A stretch of 50,459 nucleotides of DNA from Rhodospirillales bacterium. Its GTDB lineage: Bacteria; Vulcanimicrobiota; Vulcanimicrobiia; Vulcanimicrobiales; Vulcanimicrobiaceae. The DNA lies in assembly GCA_903970385.1 (NCBI GenBank), contig CAJCIN010000283.1, positions 1-50,459 on the forward strand. Direction: 5' to 3'. Below the pieces are notes generated by a model. That model was not told the origin of the DNA and made no database searches. It worked only from the letters and a program-made list of their open reading frames with translations. Made by a program: the position numbers and the translations under genes. This document shows, piece after piece, positions 9,033-16,637 of this stretch; position 1 is the first letter of the stretch; each line of letters begins with the position of its first letter.

Positions 9033-9863
9033 ATGGCGAACGGTTTCTTCACGGACACGACGCTCTGCATCGGCTGCAAAGCGTGCGAGGTCGCGTGCAA
9101 GCAGTGGAACCAGTTGCCCGCCGACGGCTACGAGTTCACGGGCGATTCCTACGACAACACGAGTGCGCTGAGCGCGACCACGTGGCGTCACGTCGCGTTC
9201 GTCGAGCAGAACGCGCCGCCCGACGCGCCGCCCACGCTGAACAAGTGGCTCATGATGAGCGACGTCTGCAAGCACTGCACGTATGCCGGCTGTCTCGAGG
9301 CGTGCCCGACGGGCGCGATCGTGCGCAACGAATTCGACGACGTCTACATCCAACCGGACGTCTGCAACGGCTGCGGTTACTGCGTCCCGTCGTGTCCGTT
9401 CGGCGTCGTCGACTTGATCACGCACGCCGACTACACGGAGACGCGGCACTTCGTCTCGGACGGCCGCACGCACGACGACGCGACGCAGAAGACGGGTGGC
9501 GTCGCCGGCAAGTGCACGCTCTGCTACGATCGCCAGAAGGTCGGTGCGGTGCCGGCGTGCGCGAAGGCGTGCCCGACGGAGTCGATCCAATTCGGCGACG
9601 TCGCCGAACTCAAGAAGCGGGCGAAGCTGCGCGTCGAGCAGCTCTCGGAACGCGGCACCGATTCGTATCTGTACGGCGTCGATTCCGATTCGTCGGTCGG
9701 CGATCTCAACGCGTTCTTTCTGTTGACGGCGCCGCCGGAAGCGTACAATCTGCCGGCGCGTCCGGTCTTGCCGTCGACGCATCAGCCGGCCGGGTACACG
9801 AGCGCCGCGTTCGCTGCGGGAGCGCTCGCGCTCGTCGGATACGCGCTGTTCCGCGCGCGATGA
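9033..9863 (+). CDS. fdhB: Formate dehydrogenase iron-sulfur subunit
   Basis: FeS electron-transfer subunit, 276 aa, taking electrons from FdhA towards the membrane. Four ferredoxin-type cysteine groups are visible: C12/C15/C18/C22 (LCIGCKACEVACK), a CKHC ... CLEACP group, CNGCGYCVPSCP, and CTLCYDRQ ... ACAKACP. The C-terminus (about residues 253-272) is a single hydrophobic helix followed by FRAR, a tail anchor as in FdnH/FdoH. It starts 11 nt after fdhA with GAGG upstream and overlaps nrfD by ATGA. Length and cluster pattern fit the FdnH/HybA-like family. Confidence 0.93.
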   Translation: MANGFFTDTTLCIGCKACEVACKQWNQLPADGYEFTGDSYDNTSALSATTWRHVAFVEQNAPPDAPPTLNKWLMMSDVCKHCTYAGCLEACPTGAIVRNEFDDVYIQPDVCNGCGYCVPSCPFGVVDLITHADYTETRHFVSDGRTHDDATQKTGGVAGKCTLCYDRQKVGAVPACAKACPTESIQFGDVAELKKRAKLRVEQLSERGTDSYLYGVDSDSSVGDLNAFFLLTAPPEAYNLPARPVLPSTHQPAGYTSAAFAAGALALVGYALFRAR

Positions 9864-10840
9864 GCGCCGCACTCGATCCCGACGCATCGTATCGCGGCGC
9901 GGGCGACGGCGCGCCGCTCCCGGCGCACGCGTCGCCGACGTACTACGACCGGCCGCTCCTCAAGAAGCCGCATTGGGAATGGGAAGTCATCGCGTACCTC
10001 TTCATGGGCGGCGTGATGGGCGGCTCCGGCATCCTCGTGGCCTTGGCGGACGAGACCGGCGACGACGAAGCGCTCGCGCGCAGCGCTCGCTATCTCTCGT
10101 TCGTCCTCGCGTCGACGTGTCCGATCGTGCTCATCAAACACCTCGGCCGGCCCGAACGATTCTTGCACATGTTGCGGATCGTCAAATTCAAGTCGGTCAT
10201 GTCGATGGGCGTGTGGGGCTTGATCGCGTTCTCACTCCCGGCGACGGCGGCCGCGGCCGCGCAACTCGTGCGCGACGGCGTGCTGCCGGAAGAGCTCGAC
10301 TTCGTACACGCGCTCGGTCCGCGCGCTCTGACGAATCCGTTGCAGCTCGTGCTCGGTGCGTTCATCGCCGGATACACCGGCGTGCTGCTCAGCGCCACGG
10401 CGAATCCGCTGTGGGCGACGGGCAAACGGCACATCCCCGCGATCTCCGTCTGCTCGGGCGTCGCAGGCGCGTGCGCGGCGAACAACGCGATGCTCGCCCT
10501 CTTCGGCGGAAACGAGACGACGGCGCGCAAGCTCGACCGGCTCGAATCCGTCGCCGGAATCGCCGAACTCGCGCTCCTGCTTTCGTTCCGCACGCACGCG
10601 GGCGCGATCGGCCTACCGATGTTCGCCGGCCGGCGCGGCGCGAAACTACGGAGCGCGACGATGTTCGGCGGCATCCTCGTTCCGTCGCTCCTCAACCTCG
10701 TGCCGTTCCACGCGCGTTGGAAGACGCTGCTCGCTTCCGCGCTGACCCTCGCCGGAGGCTACGTGTTGCGCGAGTCGATGATCGAAGCCGGCAAAGAATC
10801 CGCGGACGATCCGCGCGTGAGTTCGCGGCAACCGGAATGA
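9860..10840 (+). CDS. nrfD: NrfD/PsrC-family membrane subunit of formate dehydrogenase
   Basis: A polytopic membrane protein, 326 aa, with about eight hydrophobic segments after a hydrophilic N-terminus of about 45 residues. The GGVMGGSG start of the first helix and the LGRPERFLHMLR loop are characteristic of NrfD/PsrC quinone-interacting subunits. It therefore replaces the heme cytochrome b (FdnI) of the E. coli enzyme, so electrons probably go straight from FdhB clusters to the quinone pool. ATG at 9860 overlaps the fdhB stop, and its stop overlaps fdhD, both as ATGA. Confidence 0.9.
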   Translation: MSAALDPDASYRGAGDGAPLPAHASPTYYDRPLLKKPHWEWEVIAYLFMGGVMGGSGILVALADETGDDEALARSARYLSFVLASTCPIVLIKHLGRPERFLHMLRIVKFKSVMSMGVWGLIAFSLPATAAAAAQLVRDGVLPEELDFVHALGPRALTNPLQLVLGAFIAGYTGVLLSATANPLWATGKRHIPAISVCSGVAGACAANNAMLALFGGNETTARKLDRLESVAGIAELALLLSFRTHAGAIGLPMFAGRRGAKLRSATMFGGILVPSLLNLVPFHARWKTLLASALTLAGGYVLRESMIEAGKESADDPRVSSRQPE

Positions 10841-11694
10841 TCGACGAGCGCCCCGGTCCGACGGTCGAGACGCGGCTCGTGGCGTACGAGGCCGGCAAAG
10901 CGACGCCGCGATACGATCGCCTCGCGACCGAAGAACCGCTCGAAATCCGGTTGCGCGCCGGCGGCGAATCGCGAACGGTCGCGATCACGATGCGCACGCC
11001 CGGCCACGATTTCGAACTCGCGGCCGGGTTTCTGCACGGCGAAGGCATCCTCGACGACGCGGACGCGTTGCTCGGCATCTCGTTCTGCATCGATCGCGAC
11101 GTCGATGCGGAACAACGCTACAACATCGTCAACGTCGACCTCGCCGCTCGCACGTTGCCGCCGCTCGAAACGCTCGACCGCCACTTCACGACGACGAGCG
11201 CGTGCGGCGTCTGCGGCAAGGCCAACCTCGACGCGCTCGAAGCGCGCGGGCTCGCCGTCGTCGAGAGCGATCTCGCGCTCGACGCGGCGACGATCGTCGC
11301 GTTGCCCGACCGTCTTCGCGCGGCGCAAGGCGTTTTCGCACAGACGGGAGGCTTGCACGCCGCGGCCCTCTTCGACGCCGCCGGCACCATCGCGATCGTC
11401 CGCGAGGACGTTGGCCGGCACAACGCGGTCGACAAGGTCGTCGGCTCGATGTTGATCGCGCGTCGATTGCCGCTCGCCAAAAGCGCGCTCTTCGTGAGCG
11501 GCCGCACCAGTTACGAGATCGTTGCGAAAGCCGTCGCCGCACGCATTCCGATCGTGTGCGCCGTGTCGGCGCCGAGCAGTCTCGCGGTCGATCTCGCGCG
11601 CCGCTTCGGCGTGACGCTCGTCGGATTCGTCCGCGGCGAACGCTTCAACGTCTACGCGCACGATCGCCGTATCTCGGGAACGCCGCGCACGTGA
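10837..11694 (+). CDS. fdhD: Formate dehydrogenase accessory sulfurtransferase FdhD
   Basis: FdhD passes sulfur from IscS to the molybdenum cofactor and is needed for active formate dehydrogenase. The protein has 285 residues, close to the usual length. The essential cysteine pair is C123/C126 in TTSACGVCGK. The segment REDVGRHNAVDKVVG and the SGRTSYEIVAKA block are family hallmarks. ATG at 10837 overlaps the nrfD stop (ATGA); the open frame continues far upstream only as an nrfD shadow. Its presence in the same operon supports the dehydrogenase being matured and used. Confidence 0.96.
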   Translation: MIDERPGPTVETRLVAYEAGKATPRYDRLATEEPLEIRLRAGGESRTVAITMRTPGHDFELAAGFLHGEGILDDADALLGISFCIDRDVDAEQRYNIVNVDLAARTLPPLETLDRHFTTTSACGVCGKANLDALEARGLAVVESDLALDAATIVALPDRLRAAQGVFAQTGGLHAAALFDAAGTIAIVREDVGRHNAVDKVVGSMLIARRLPLAKSALFVSGRTSYEIVAKAVAARIPIVCAVSAPSSLAVDLARRFGVTLVGFVRGERFNVYAHDRRISGTPRT

Positions 11695-12935
11695 GCGACG
11701 CGGCGATCCCGTTCGAAGACGCCGTCGCACGCATCGCGAGCGCGTGCGACGCGCTCGACGTCCGGACGGTCGCGCTCGCGGATGCCGCGGGCCGCGTGCT
11801 CGCGCACGACCTGTTCGCAGAAGACGATCTCGTACCGTTCGCGCGATCGGCGATGGACGGCTTCGCGATCGTCGCCGCGGATGCACGCGAGCGTGACACG
11901 TTCTTGGTACGCGGCCGCGCGTATGCCGAAGGCGCGCCCCGTCGCGTCCACGAGCCGGGAACGGCGACGGCGATCGCGACCGGAGCGCCGATTCCGGGGG
12001 GCGCGGACGCCGTCGTCCCGTTCGAAGACACGGTCGAATCGAACGGATCGATTCGTCTTCTCGACCCGCGCGCCGTGTATGCGGGAGCGCACGTCTTTCC
12101 ACCGGGCGAAGATGCCCGGCGCGGCGACGTCGTCGGCCGGCGCGGCGACGTGCTGCGGCCGGCGTCGCTCTCGCTGCTCGCATCCGCGGGGCACGCGCGC
12201 TTCGACGTCGTCCGTAAACCGCGCGCGTGCGTGGTGACGTCCGGTCAGGAGATCGTGCCGGTCTCGGCGAGCCCGGGCTTCGGCGAGATCCGCAACAGCA
12301 ACGCGACGGCCGTCGTCGCCGCGCTCGCGACATTCGGTGCCGAGGTCGTCGACGTCGTGCACGTGCGCGACGACCGCGCCGACGTGCGTCGCGCGATCGC
12401 GCGCGCCGCCGAACGCGCCGACGTCGTCGTCACGACCGGCGGTGCGTCCGTCGGCGAACGCGATTACGTCAAGAGCGCGCTCGACGAGCTCGGCGCCGCC
12501 TTCGCGTTTCGCGAGGTCGCGATGCGGCCCGGCCGTCCGTCCGCGCTCGCGACGCTCGGCGAGAGCCGCGTCCTCGCATTGCCCGGGAATCCGGCCGCCG
12601 TATCGGTCGCCCTCCACGAACTCGTGCGCGTCGCGATCGCGCGTCTCGCGGGAGCGCGCGACGTCAGGCTGCCGCGCGTCGGCGCGCGTCTGCGCGGGAC
12701 GTTGCGCGGAAAAGGCGACCGCACGTACTTCGCGTTCGCCGCGCTCGGCGTCGATGCCGACGGCCGGCTCGAAGCGCTTCCGCTCGACAACCAGTGCTCG
12801 GCGTTGACGCGAACGTCAGCCGATGCAGGCGGCTTCGCGGTGGTCGGCCCGGATCGCGGCGACGTCCGCGACGGCGAGCTGGTCGACGTCGACGTTTTCG
12901 ATTGGGACGGGGTGCGGGCGGCCGTCCGGGTCTGA
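11691..12935 (+). CDS. moeA: Molybdopterin molybdenumtransferase MoeA
   Basis: MoeA inserts molybdate into adenylylated molybdopterin. The 414-residue protein starts with GTG at 11691, overlapping fdhD (GTGA). Recognisable are RSAMDGFAI near residue 50, an ATGAPIPGGADAVVPFEDT stretch, the VVTSGQEI strand, TTGGASVGERDYV and LPGNPAAVSVALHELV, in the family order. The C-terminal domain IV continues to 12935 and overlaps the convergent phosphatase gene by 120 nt. It completes a cofactor-plus-enzyme operon for formate dehydrogenase. Confidence 0.95.
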   Translation: MSDAAIPFEDAVARIASACDALDVRTVALADAAGRVLAHDLFAEDDLVPFARSAMDGFAIVAADARERDTFLVRGRAYAEGAPRRVHEPGTATAIATGAPIPGGADAVVPFEDTVESNGSIRLLDPRAVYAGAHVFPPGEDARRGDVVGRRGDVLRPASLSLLASAGHARFDVVRKPRACVVTSGQEIVPVSASPGFGEIRNSNATAVVAALATFGAEVVDVVHVRDDRADVRRAIARAAERADVVVTTGGASVGERDYVKSALDELGAAFAFREVAMRPGRPSALATLGESRVLALPGNPAAVSVALHELVRVAIARLAGARDVRLPRVGARLRGTLRGKGDRTYFAFAALGVDADGRLEALPLDNQCSALTRTSADAGGFAVVGPDRGDVRDGELVDVDVFDWDGVRAAVRV

Positions 12936-14378
12936 ATCGCCCGGCGGGGCCTGCCAGCGATTCGCCTGCAGTGCGCTGAGCGACGGCACCTCGACGTCGG
13001 CGTCGCCTGCGAGGCGCGCGAACGAGATCGTGAGGATCGCGACGTCGTCGGTCGGTTCGCTGCTCTCGAACACGTGGCGGCGGATCGCGAGCGCCGGGTC
13101 AGCGTCGCCGACGGCGACGCGCGCCGCTTCGAGCAGGCGCGCTTGGCCGGCGACGATGTCGCGCTTGTGTTCGAGCACGCCGTCGGTGTAGAGGATCATC
13201 ATCGCGCCGCGTTCGGCGGTCGCCGTGAACGACCGGTACTTCGGGTCGGGAACGATGCCGAGCGGCAGCCCCTCGTGGTCGAGGAATTGCGACTCCGCGC
13301 CGACACGCGCCATGACCGGCGGCGGATGTCCGGCGGTCGCATACGTTATCTCGCGCGTCGCCGGATCGATGTAACCGCAGATCGCCGTCACCATGCGCGA
13401 GTCCTGCAGCAGCAGCGACCGGTTCGCGCGATGCAACACGACCGCGGGATCGTTCTCGTGGAGCGCGGCCGAGACGATCGCTTGCCGCGCGCGATTCATC
13501 ATGACGGCCGCGTCGAGCCCGTGACCCGCGACGTCGCCGATCGAGAACATGATGCGTTTGTCGGGTAATTCGAACGCGTCGTACCAATCGCCGCCGACCT
13601 GCGCTTCGGCCGAGGCGGGAACGTACGTCGCGTGCAAGCCGACGCCCGGCGTGAAGGGCAGCGCCTTCTGCAAGAACGCCTCTTGCAACGCGTCGGCGAT
13701 ACGCTTCTCGTTCTCGTACAGCATCCGCGACTCGAACGCCGCACGTGCCGCGCCCGCTTGCAGAAATCCGAATGCGAGCGCGGCAAGCGCGAGCACGGCG
13801 ATGACCGCCACGTTCAAAATCAAGACGAGCGAGATCGCGGCTTCCGCGCTATCGGCCGCTCGCGATGCCGCACCGTCGATCGTCGCCTGCAGACGTTGAT
13901 CGAGCGCGCGGAACGTATCGATATTTGCCTTCCCGCGTCGCTGCAACGCGAGCGTTTGCGGCGTGCGGTCCGGTTTCGCGATCAACGGACGCGCGATGTC
14001 CGCGACCCATTCCGCATTGTTGCGCCGCTCGCTTTCGACGAGCGGCACGGCCTGCGCGAGCTCGACGGTCGCGACCGCTTTGGCGAGCCCGTCGAACGCG
14101 GCGGGCGCCTTCGCGAGCGCGACGCGATACGGCTCGAGGAAATCGGCGTCGCCCGTACTCGTAAACCCGCGCAGACCCGTCTCTTCGTTGAGCTGGATGC
14201 GGAAGACGAGGGCGCGCGCTCGCTGCGCCGCACGCATCGATTGCTGGAAACGCGACGTATCGTCGATCTTCGCGTGCACGAACAAACTCGCCAGGGCCAA
14301 GAGCGGCACGACGACGACGAGGACGAAAAACGGGGCGCGGAGCTCGCGGTAGATAGAATCTCGCTTCCAGTTCGCCAT
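12816..14378 (-). CDS. CHASE3-SpoIIE serine phosphatase (RsbU/RsbP-like)
   Basis: Membrane sensor phosphatase, 520 aa from ATG 14378. It has a transmembrane helix at about residues 13-35, an extracytoplasmic helical CHASE3-like domain (about 40-175, with NEETGLRGF), a second helix at about 182-207, and a PP2C/SpoIIE domain (about 240-460) with VGGDWYDAF, GDVAGHG and ILYTDGV metal-site motifs, ending TDDVAILTI. Such enzymes dephosphorylate anti-anti-sigma factors. An in-frame ATG at 14432 would add 18 residues; neither start has a good ribosome binding site. About 40 C-terminal residues are encoded opposite moeA. An RsbW-like kinase is at 26574. Confidence 0.88.
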   Translation of the reverse strand: MANWKRDSIYRELRAPFFVLVVVVPLLALASLFVHAKIDDTSRFQQSMRAAQRARALVFRIQLNEETGLRGFTSTGDADFLEPYRVALAKAPAAFDGLAKAVATVELAQAVPLVESERRNNAEWVADIARPLIAKPDRTPQTLALQRRGKANIDTFRALDQRLQATIDGAASRAADSAEAAISLVLILNVAVIAVLALAALAFGFLQAGAARAAFESRMLYENEKRIADALQEAFLQKALPFTPGVGLHATYVPASAEAQVGGDWYDAFELPDKRIMFSIGDVAGHGLDAAVMMNRARQAIVSAALHENDPAVVLHRANRSLLLQDSRMVTAICGYIDPATREITYATAGHPPPVMARVGAESQFLDHEGLPLGIVPDPKYRSFTATAERGAMMILYTDGVLEHKRDIVAGQARLLEAARVAVGDADPALAIRRHVFESSEPTDDVAILTISFARLAGDADVEVPSLSALQANRWQAPPGDSDPDGRPHPVPIENVDVDQLAVADVAAIRADHREAACIG

Positions 14379-14447
14379 ATACGACGTGTTCGGTCGCTTA
14401 GACGACGTCAGTCGCTCCACCCATCCTGCCATAAACGATGCTATGTC

Positions 14448-14774
14448 CTACTTGGTGGCAACGACCCGGTCGGCGCGGAGCCAACTCTCCAGATGGCGGA
14501 CGTATTCCGGCCCGATCGTGTCGAGCAGGCAACGGACGTACGCCTCGTACGCGCCGGCGCGATCCGCCGAGAGACACCGTTCCAACTCGCGGCGGTGGAT
14601 CGCCATGTAGCCCTCGCGCAGACGCAGGCCGCCGTGGACGAGCGCCACGAGCAGTTCGCTCGACGACCGCTCCGGATGCCGGTCGAGGCGCTCCGCGAAC
14701 CAGCGATCGAGCGCGAGCGGCAACCGCATCGAACGCGACGGACCCATCAGGCCCGAACCTTTCGCGCGCGCCAT
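14448..14774 (-). CDS. Ribbon-helix-helix-like small protein (108 aa)
   Basis: A 108-residue protein in the minus-strand run between the His-rich peptide and the phosphatase. Residues 15-52 read as a short strand (SMRLPLALDRWF) followed by two helices (RHPERSSSELLVALVHGG), a pattern like MetJ/CopG ribbon-helix-helix DNA-binding domains. The C-terminal half is a helical region with many Arg and Glu. It could be a transcriptional regulator or an adaptor; no family was recognised with certainty. The phosphatase begins 15-69 nt downstream of its stop, depending on the start used. Confidence 0.65.
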   Translation of the reverse strand: MARAKGSGLMGPSRSMRLPLALDRWFAERLDRHPERSSSELLVALVHGGLRLREGYMAIHRRELERCLSADRAGAYEAYVRCLLDTIGPEYVRHLESWLRADRVVATK

Positions 14775-14801
14775 CAGATCCGCGCGTTCGCGCGAGCGCT
14801 C

Positions 14802-14990
14802 CTACGCATGGTGGTGCGTCGCGTCGCCCTGCGTCTCGTCGTCGTGACTGTGCACGATGCCGCCGTGCTCGTGATGGACGTGATCGTGATCGTGATCCGC
14901 ATGACCGTGATCGTGCACGTGCCGCACGCCGTCGGCGTGTTCGTGCTCGTGCAGATGGCCGTCCGGCCGCGCTTGGTCGTCGTCGTTCAT
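14802..14990 (-). CDS. Histidine-rich metal-binding peptide (62 aa)
   Basis: Nineteen of 62 residues are His, arranged as HxH and HDH repeats with many Asp/Glu from residue 12 to 61. ATG at 14990 overlaps the inositol monophosphatase stop by ATGA, and the stop is TAG at 14802. Such sequences bind Ni2+, Zn2+ or similar ions, as in the tails of HypB or SlyD, which is established for those proteins and inferred here. The peptide is too short for a known fold. It is an in-frame, coupled gene rather than an obvious shadow of the opposite strand. Confidence 0.7.
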   Translation of the reverse strand: MNDDDQARPDGHLHEHEHADGVRHVHDHGHADHDHDHVHHEHGGIVHSHDDETQGDATHHHA

Positions 14991-15802
14991 GACCCGAGAA
15001 TTTCTGCTCGCAGACGGGCGGCCCCGCTCGCGATCGCGAGCTCGGCGCACATTTCCGTGTGTACGCGGCCGTTGGTCGCGAGGATCGATCCGGCGCCGGG
15101 TGCGTAGACCGATCCGTCGATCGCGCTCACGGTGCCGCCCGCTTCGCGCACGATGAGCGCGCCCGCCGCGACGTCCCAGATCTTGAGATCGAACTCCCAA
15201 AACGCATCGAACGTGCCGTTCGCGACGAACGCGAGGTCGAGCGCGGCCGAGCCGTCGCGCCGGACCGCCTGCGCGACGCGCGAGAGATGCGCGAAGTGTT
15301 CGCCGTTGCGGTCGTAATCGGCAGGCTTGAACCCCGTGCAGACCATCGCGTCCGCGACCGCCTCCGGTTGCGAGACCGCGATCGGCTTTCCGTCGCACGT
15401 CGCCCCGCGGCCCCGCGCACCGGCGAACGTCGCGTCGAGCGCCGGCGCGTAGATCGCGCCGGCGAGCACGTCGCCGTCGCGCTCGTACGCGATCGAGACG
15501 CAGTAGAGCGGGTAGCCGTGGAGATAGTTCGTCGTCCCGTCCAGCGGATCGACGATCCAACGCTCGCCCGTGTCGCCCGCGCGTTCGCCGTCCTCTTCGC
15601 CGAGGATCGCGCTGCCCGGAAACGCGGCCTGCAAGCGTTCGACGATCAGCCGTTCGCTCGCACGATCCGCCGCCGTCACGAGGTCGCCGCGCGCGCCTTT
15701 TTCGCGCGCATCGAGCGGGCCGGTGCCGAGACGTCGCAGCAGCGCCCCCGCTTCGCGCGCCGTCTCGACGGCCGTTCGTAACGGGTCCGCCAGCGTTTGC
15801 AA
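14987..15802 (-). CDS. Inositol monophosphatase family protein (SuhB-like)
   Basis: Mg2+-dependent phosphatase of the IMPase/FBPase/CysQ superfamily, 271 aa. All metal motifs are present: GEEDGER (about residue 71), WIVDPLDGTTNYLHG (about 85-99) and WDVAAGALIVREAGG (about 215). The WIVDPLDGTTNYLHG block points to inositol-1-phosphatase/SuhB rather than CysQ, but histidinol-phosphate phosphatase activity is also found in this family. First gene of a run with the His-rich peptide, the RHH-like protein and the phosphatase. The start at 15802 lies 35 nt from the divergent DUF4149 gene. Confidence 0.93.
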   Translation of the reverse strand: MQTLADPLRTAVETAREAGALLRRLGTGPLDAREKGARGDLVTAADRASERLIVERLQAAFPGSAILGEEDGERAGDTGERWIVDPLDGTTNYLHGYPLYCVSIAYERDGDVLAGAIYAPALDATFAGARGRGATCDGKPIAVSQPEAVADAMVCTGFKPADYDRNGEHFAHLSRVAQAVRRDGSAALDLAFVANGTFDAFWEFDLKIWDVAAGALIVREAGGTVSAIDGSVYAPGAGSILATNGRVHTEMCAELAIASGAARLRAEILGS

Positions 15803-15837
15803 GGGCGAGCCGGACGGCGAGCGAGAACGCGATCGCG

Positions 15838-16359
15838 ATGTTGGAGCGGAGCGTCGTTGCGGTTGAAGGTGCGGTCCTCGGATTGTGGGCGGGGGCGATG
15901 GCGGGCTTCGCCTTCGTGTTCGCGCCGATCGCTTTCAGGACCGTTCCCGACATGGGCACGTTCTCGGCGCTGATCGGCGCCTTCATTCGCGGGCTCGCGC
16001 CGTTCGGAAACGTCTGCGGCGGCGTCGCGATCGCGGCCGCTCTCGTGCGCGCCGTCGCCCCGGAAGCGCGGGGTCTCGCCATCGGCCGGGTGGGACTCGT
16101 CGCGATCGGGCTCGTCGCGTCGGGCTACGAGACGGCCGTCATCGTCCCGCACATGGAGGCGACCGCCGCGCAGATCCCGGGCGCGATCGACACCGTTCCG
16201 AAAGACGATCCGCGGCGCGTCGCCTACGACGAAGAGCATCACCGCTCGACGCGCGTCTACGGCCTCGCTTTCCTCGCGGTGCTCGCGGCGGCGACGCTCG
16301 TGCCCTTCGGACGCCGGCGCTCCGGGCCGCCGAGCGGGGTTGACCCTGCCGAAGCGTGA
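15838..16359 (+). CDS. DUF4149-type integral membrane protein
   Basis: A 173-residue protein with four hydrophobic segments (about residues 8-35, 45-70, 80-105, 140-160). The AGAMAGFAFVFAPIAF start and the late DDPRRVAYDEEHHRSTRVYG block fit the DUF4149/TMEM205-like family of unknown function. Divergent from the inositol monophosphatase gene. The promoter of the following Mg2+-riboswitch operon overlaps its last codons, so the two are probably separate transcripts. Confidence 0.8.
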   Translation: MLERSVVAVEGAVLGLWAGAMAGFAFVFAPIAFRTVPDMGTFSALIGAFIRGLAPFGNVCGGVAIAAALVRAVAPEARGLAIGRVGLVAIGLVASGYETAVIVPHMEATAAQIPGAIDTVPKDDPRRVAYDEEHHRSTRVYGLAFLAVLAAATLVPFGRRRSGPPSGVDPAEA

Positions 16360-16369
16360 CCCGTATACT
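16340..16369 (+). promoter_or_regulatory. Sigma70-type promoter of the M-box operon
   Basis: TTGACC (16340-16345) and TATACT (16364-16369) are separated by 18 nt and match the consensus at 5 of 6 positions each. A start site about 7 nt further would place the 5' end at about 16376, immediately before the first riboswitch stem. It is the best promoter-like sequence I see in the window. The -35 box lies inside the last codons of the DUF4149 gene. Confidence 0.75.
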
Positions 16370-16379
16370 TGTCGCCAGG

Positions 16380-16546
16380 ACATCTCGATAGGTGAGGCGT
16401 CTGCGATACACATATGCCGCTGCCCCGAAACGTCGAAAGACGCCAAGTGGGTCGAACAGGTTCCGCCGACATAAGGCGGCGCTCAAAGCGGCTGACGAAC
16501 GTTCGTCTACGGTCCGCAGTGCCGAAACTCGAAGCGACTGAGATGT
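16380..16546 (+). ncRNA. M-box (ykoK) magnesium riboswitch aptamer
   Basis: The conserved core of the M-box class is readable by eye: GGTGAGGC (16391-16398), CATATGCCGCTGCC, AACGTCGAAAGACGCCAA, TGGGTCGAACAG, CGACATAAGG, and CAGTGCCGAAACTCGAAGCGA near the 3' end. The closing stem P1 pairs ACATCTC (16380-16386) with GAGATGT (16540-16546). In this class Mg2+ binding compacts the aptamer and switches off expression of Mg2+ uptake genes. Here it precedes an MgtE-like sensor and an NRAMP-type transporter, the expected kind of target. Confidence 0.92.
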
Positions 16547-16547
16547 A

Positions 16548-16608
16548 GCCGAGGCTCGCCCGAGCCCTCGGCTTCATGCCGGTCGCGCCGAAATGCGTCC
16601 GGCTTTTT
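16548..16608 (+). terminator. Riboswitch expression platform with intrinsic terminator
   Basis: Two hairpins follow the aptamer. The first (16548-16572) pairs GCCGAGG with CCTCGGC around an inner CTCG/CGAG. The second pairs GCCGG (16578-16582) with CCGGC (16599-16603), with an inner CGCG/TGCG stack, and is followed directly by TTTTT (16604-16608). The second is a standard rho-independent terminator 30 nt before the first gene. I infer that Mg2+ binding favours it; the competing antiterminator pairing was not worked out. Confidence 0.75.
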
Positions 16609-16637
16609 CGTGTCTCGGTCGAGGGAAGGCAGTCGAC

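Noticed and set aside
14990-16082. 426-codon frame containing the His-rich peptide
   Set aside because: Only the last 62 codons lie beyond the inositol monophosphatase; the rest is its shadow.
16380-16546. yybP-ykoY manganese riboswitch
   Set aside because: The conserved core blocks (GGTGAGGC, GTCGAAAGACGCCAA, CGACATAAGG) belong to the M-box class.
16593-16637. Upstream ATG (16593) as start of the MgtE-like protein
   Set aside because: It falls inside the intrinsic terminator loop; ATG 16638 has a ribosome binding site and starts the conserved part.
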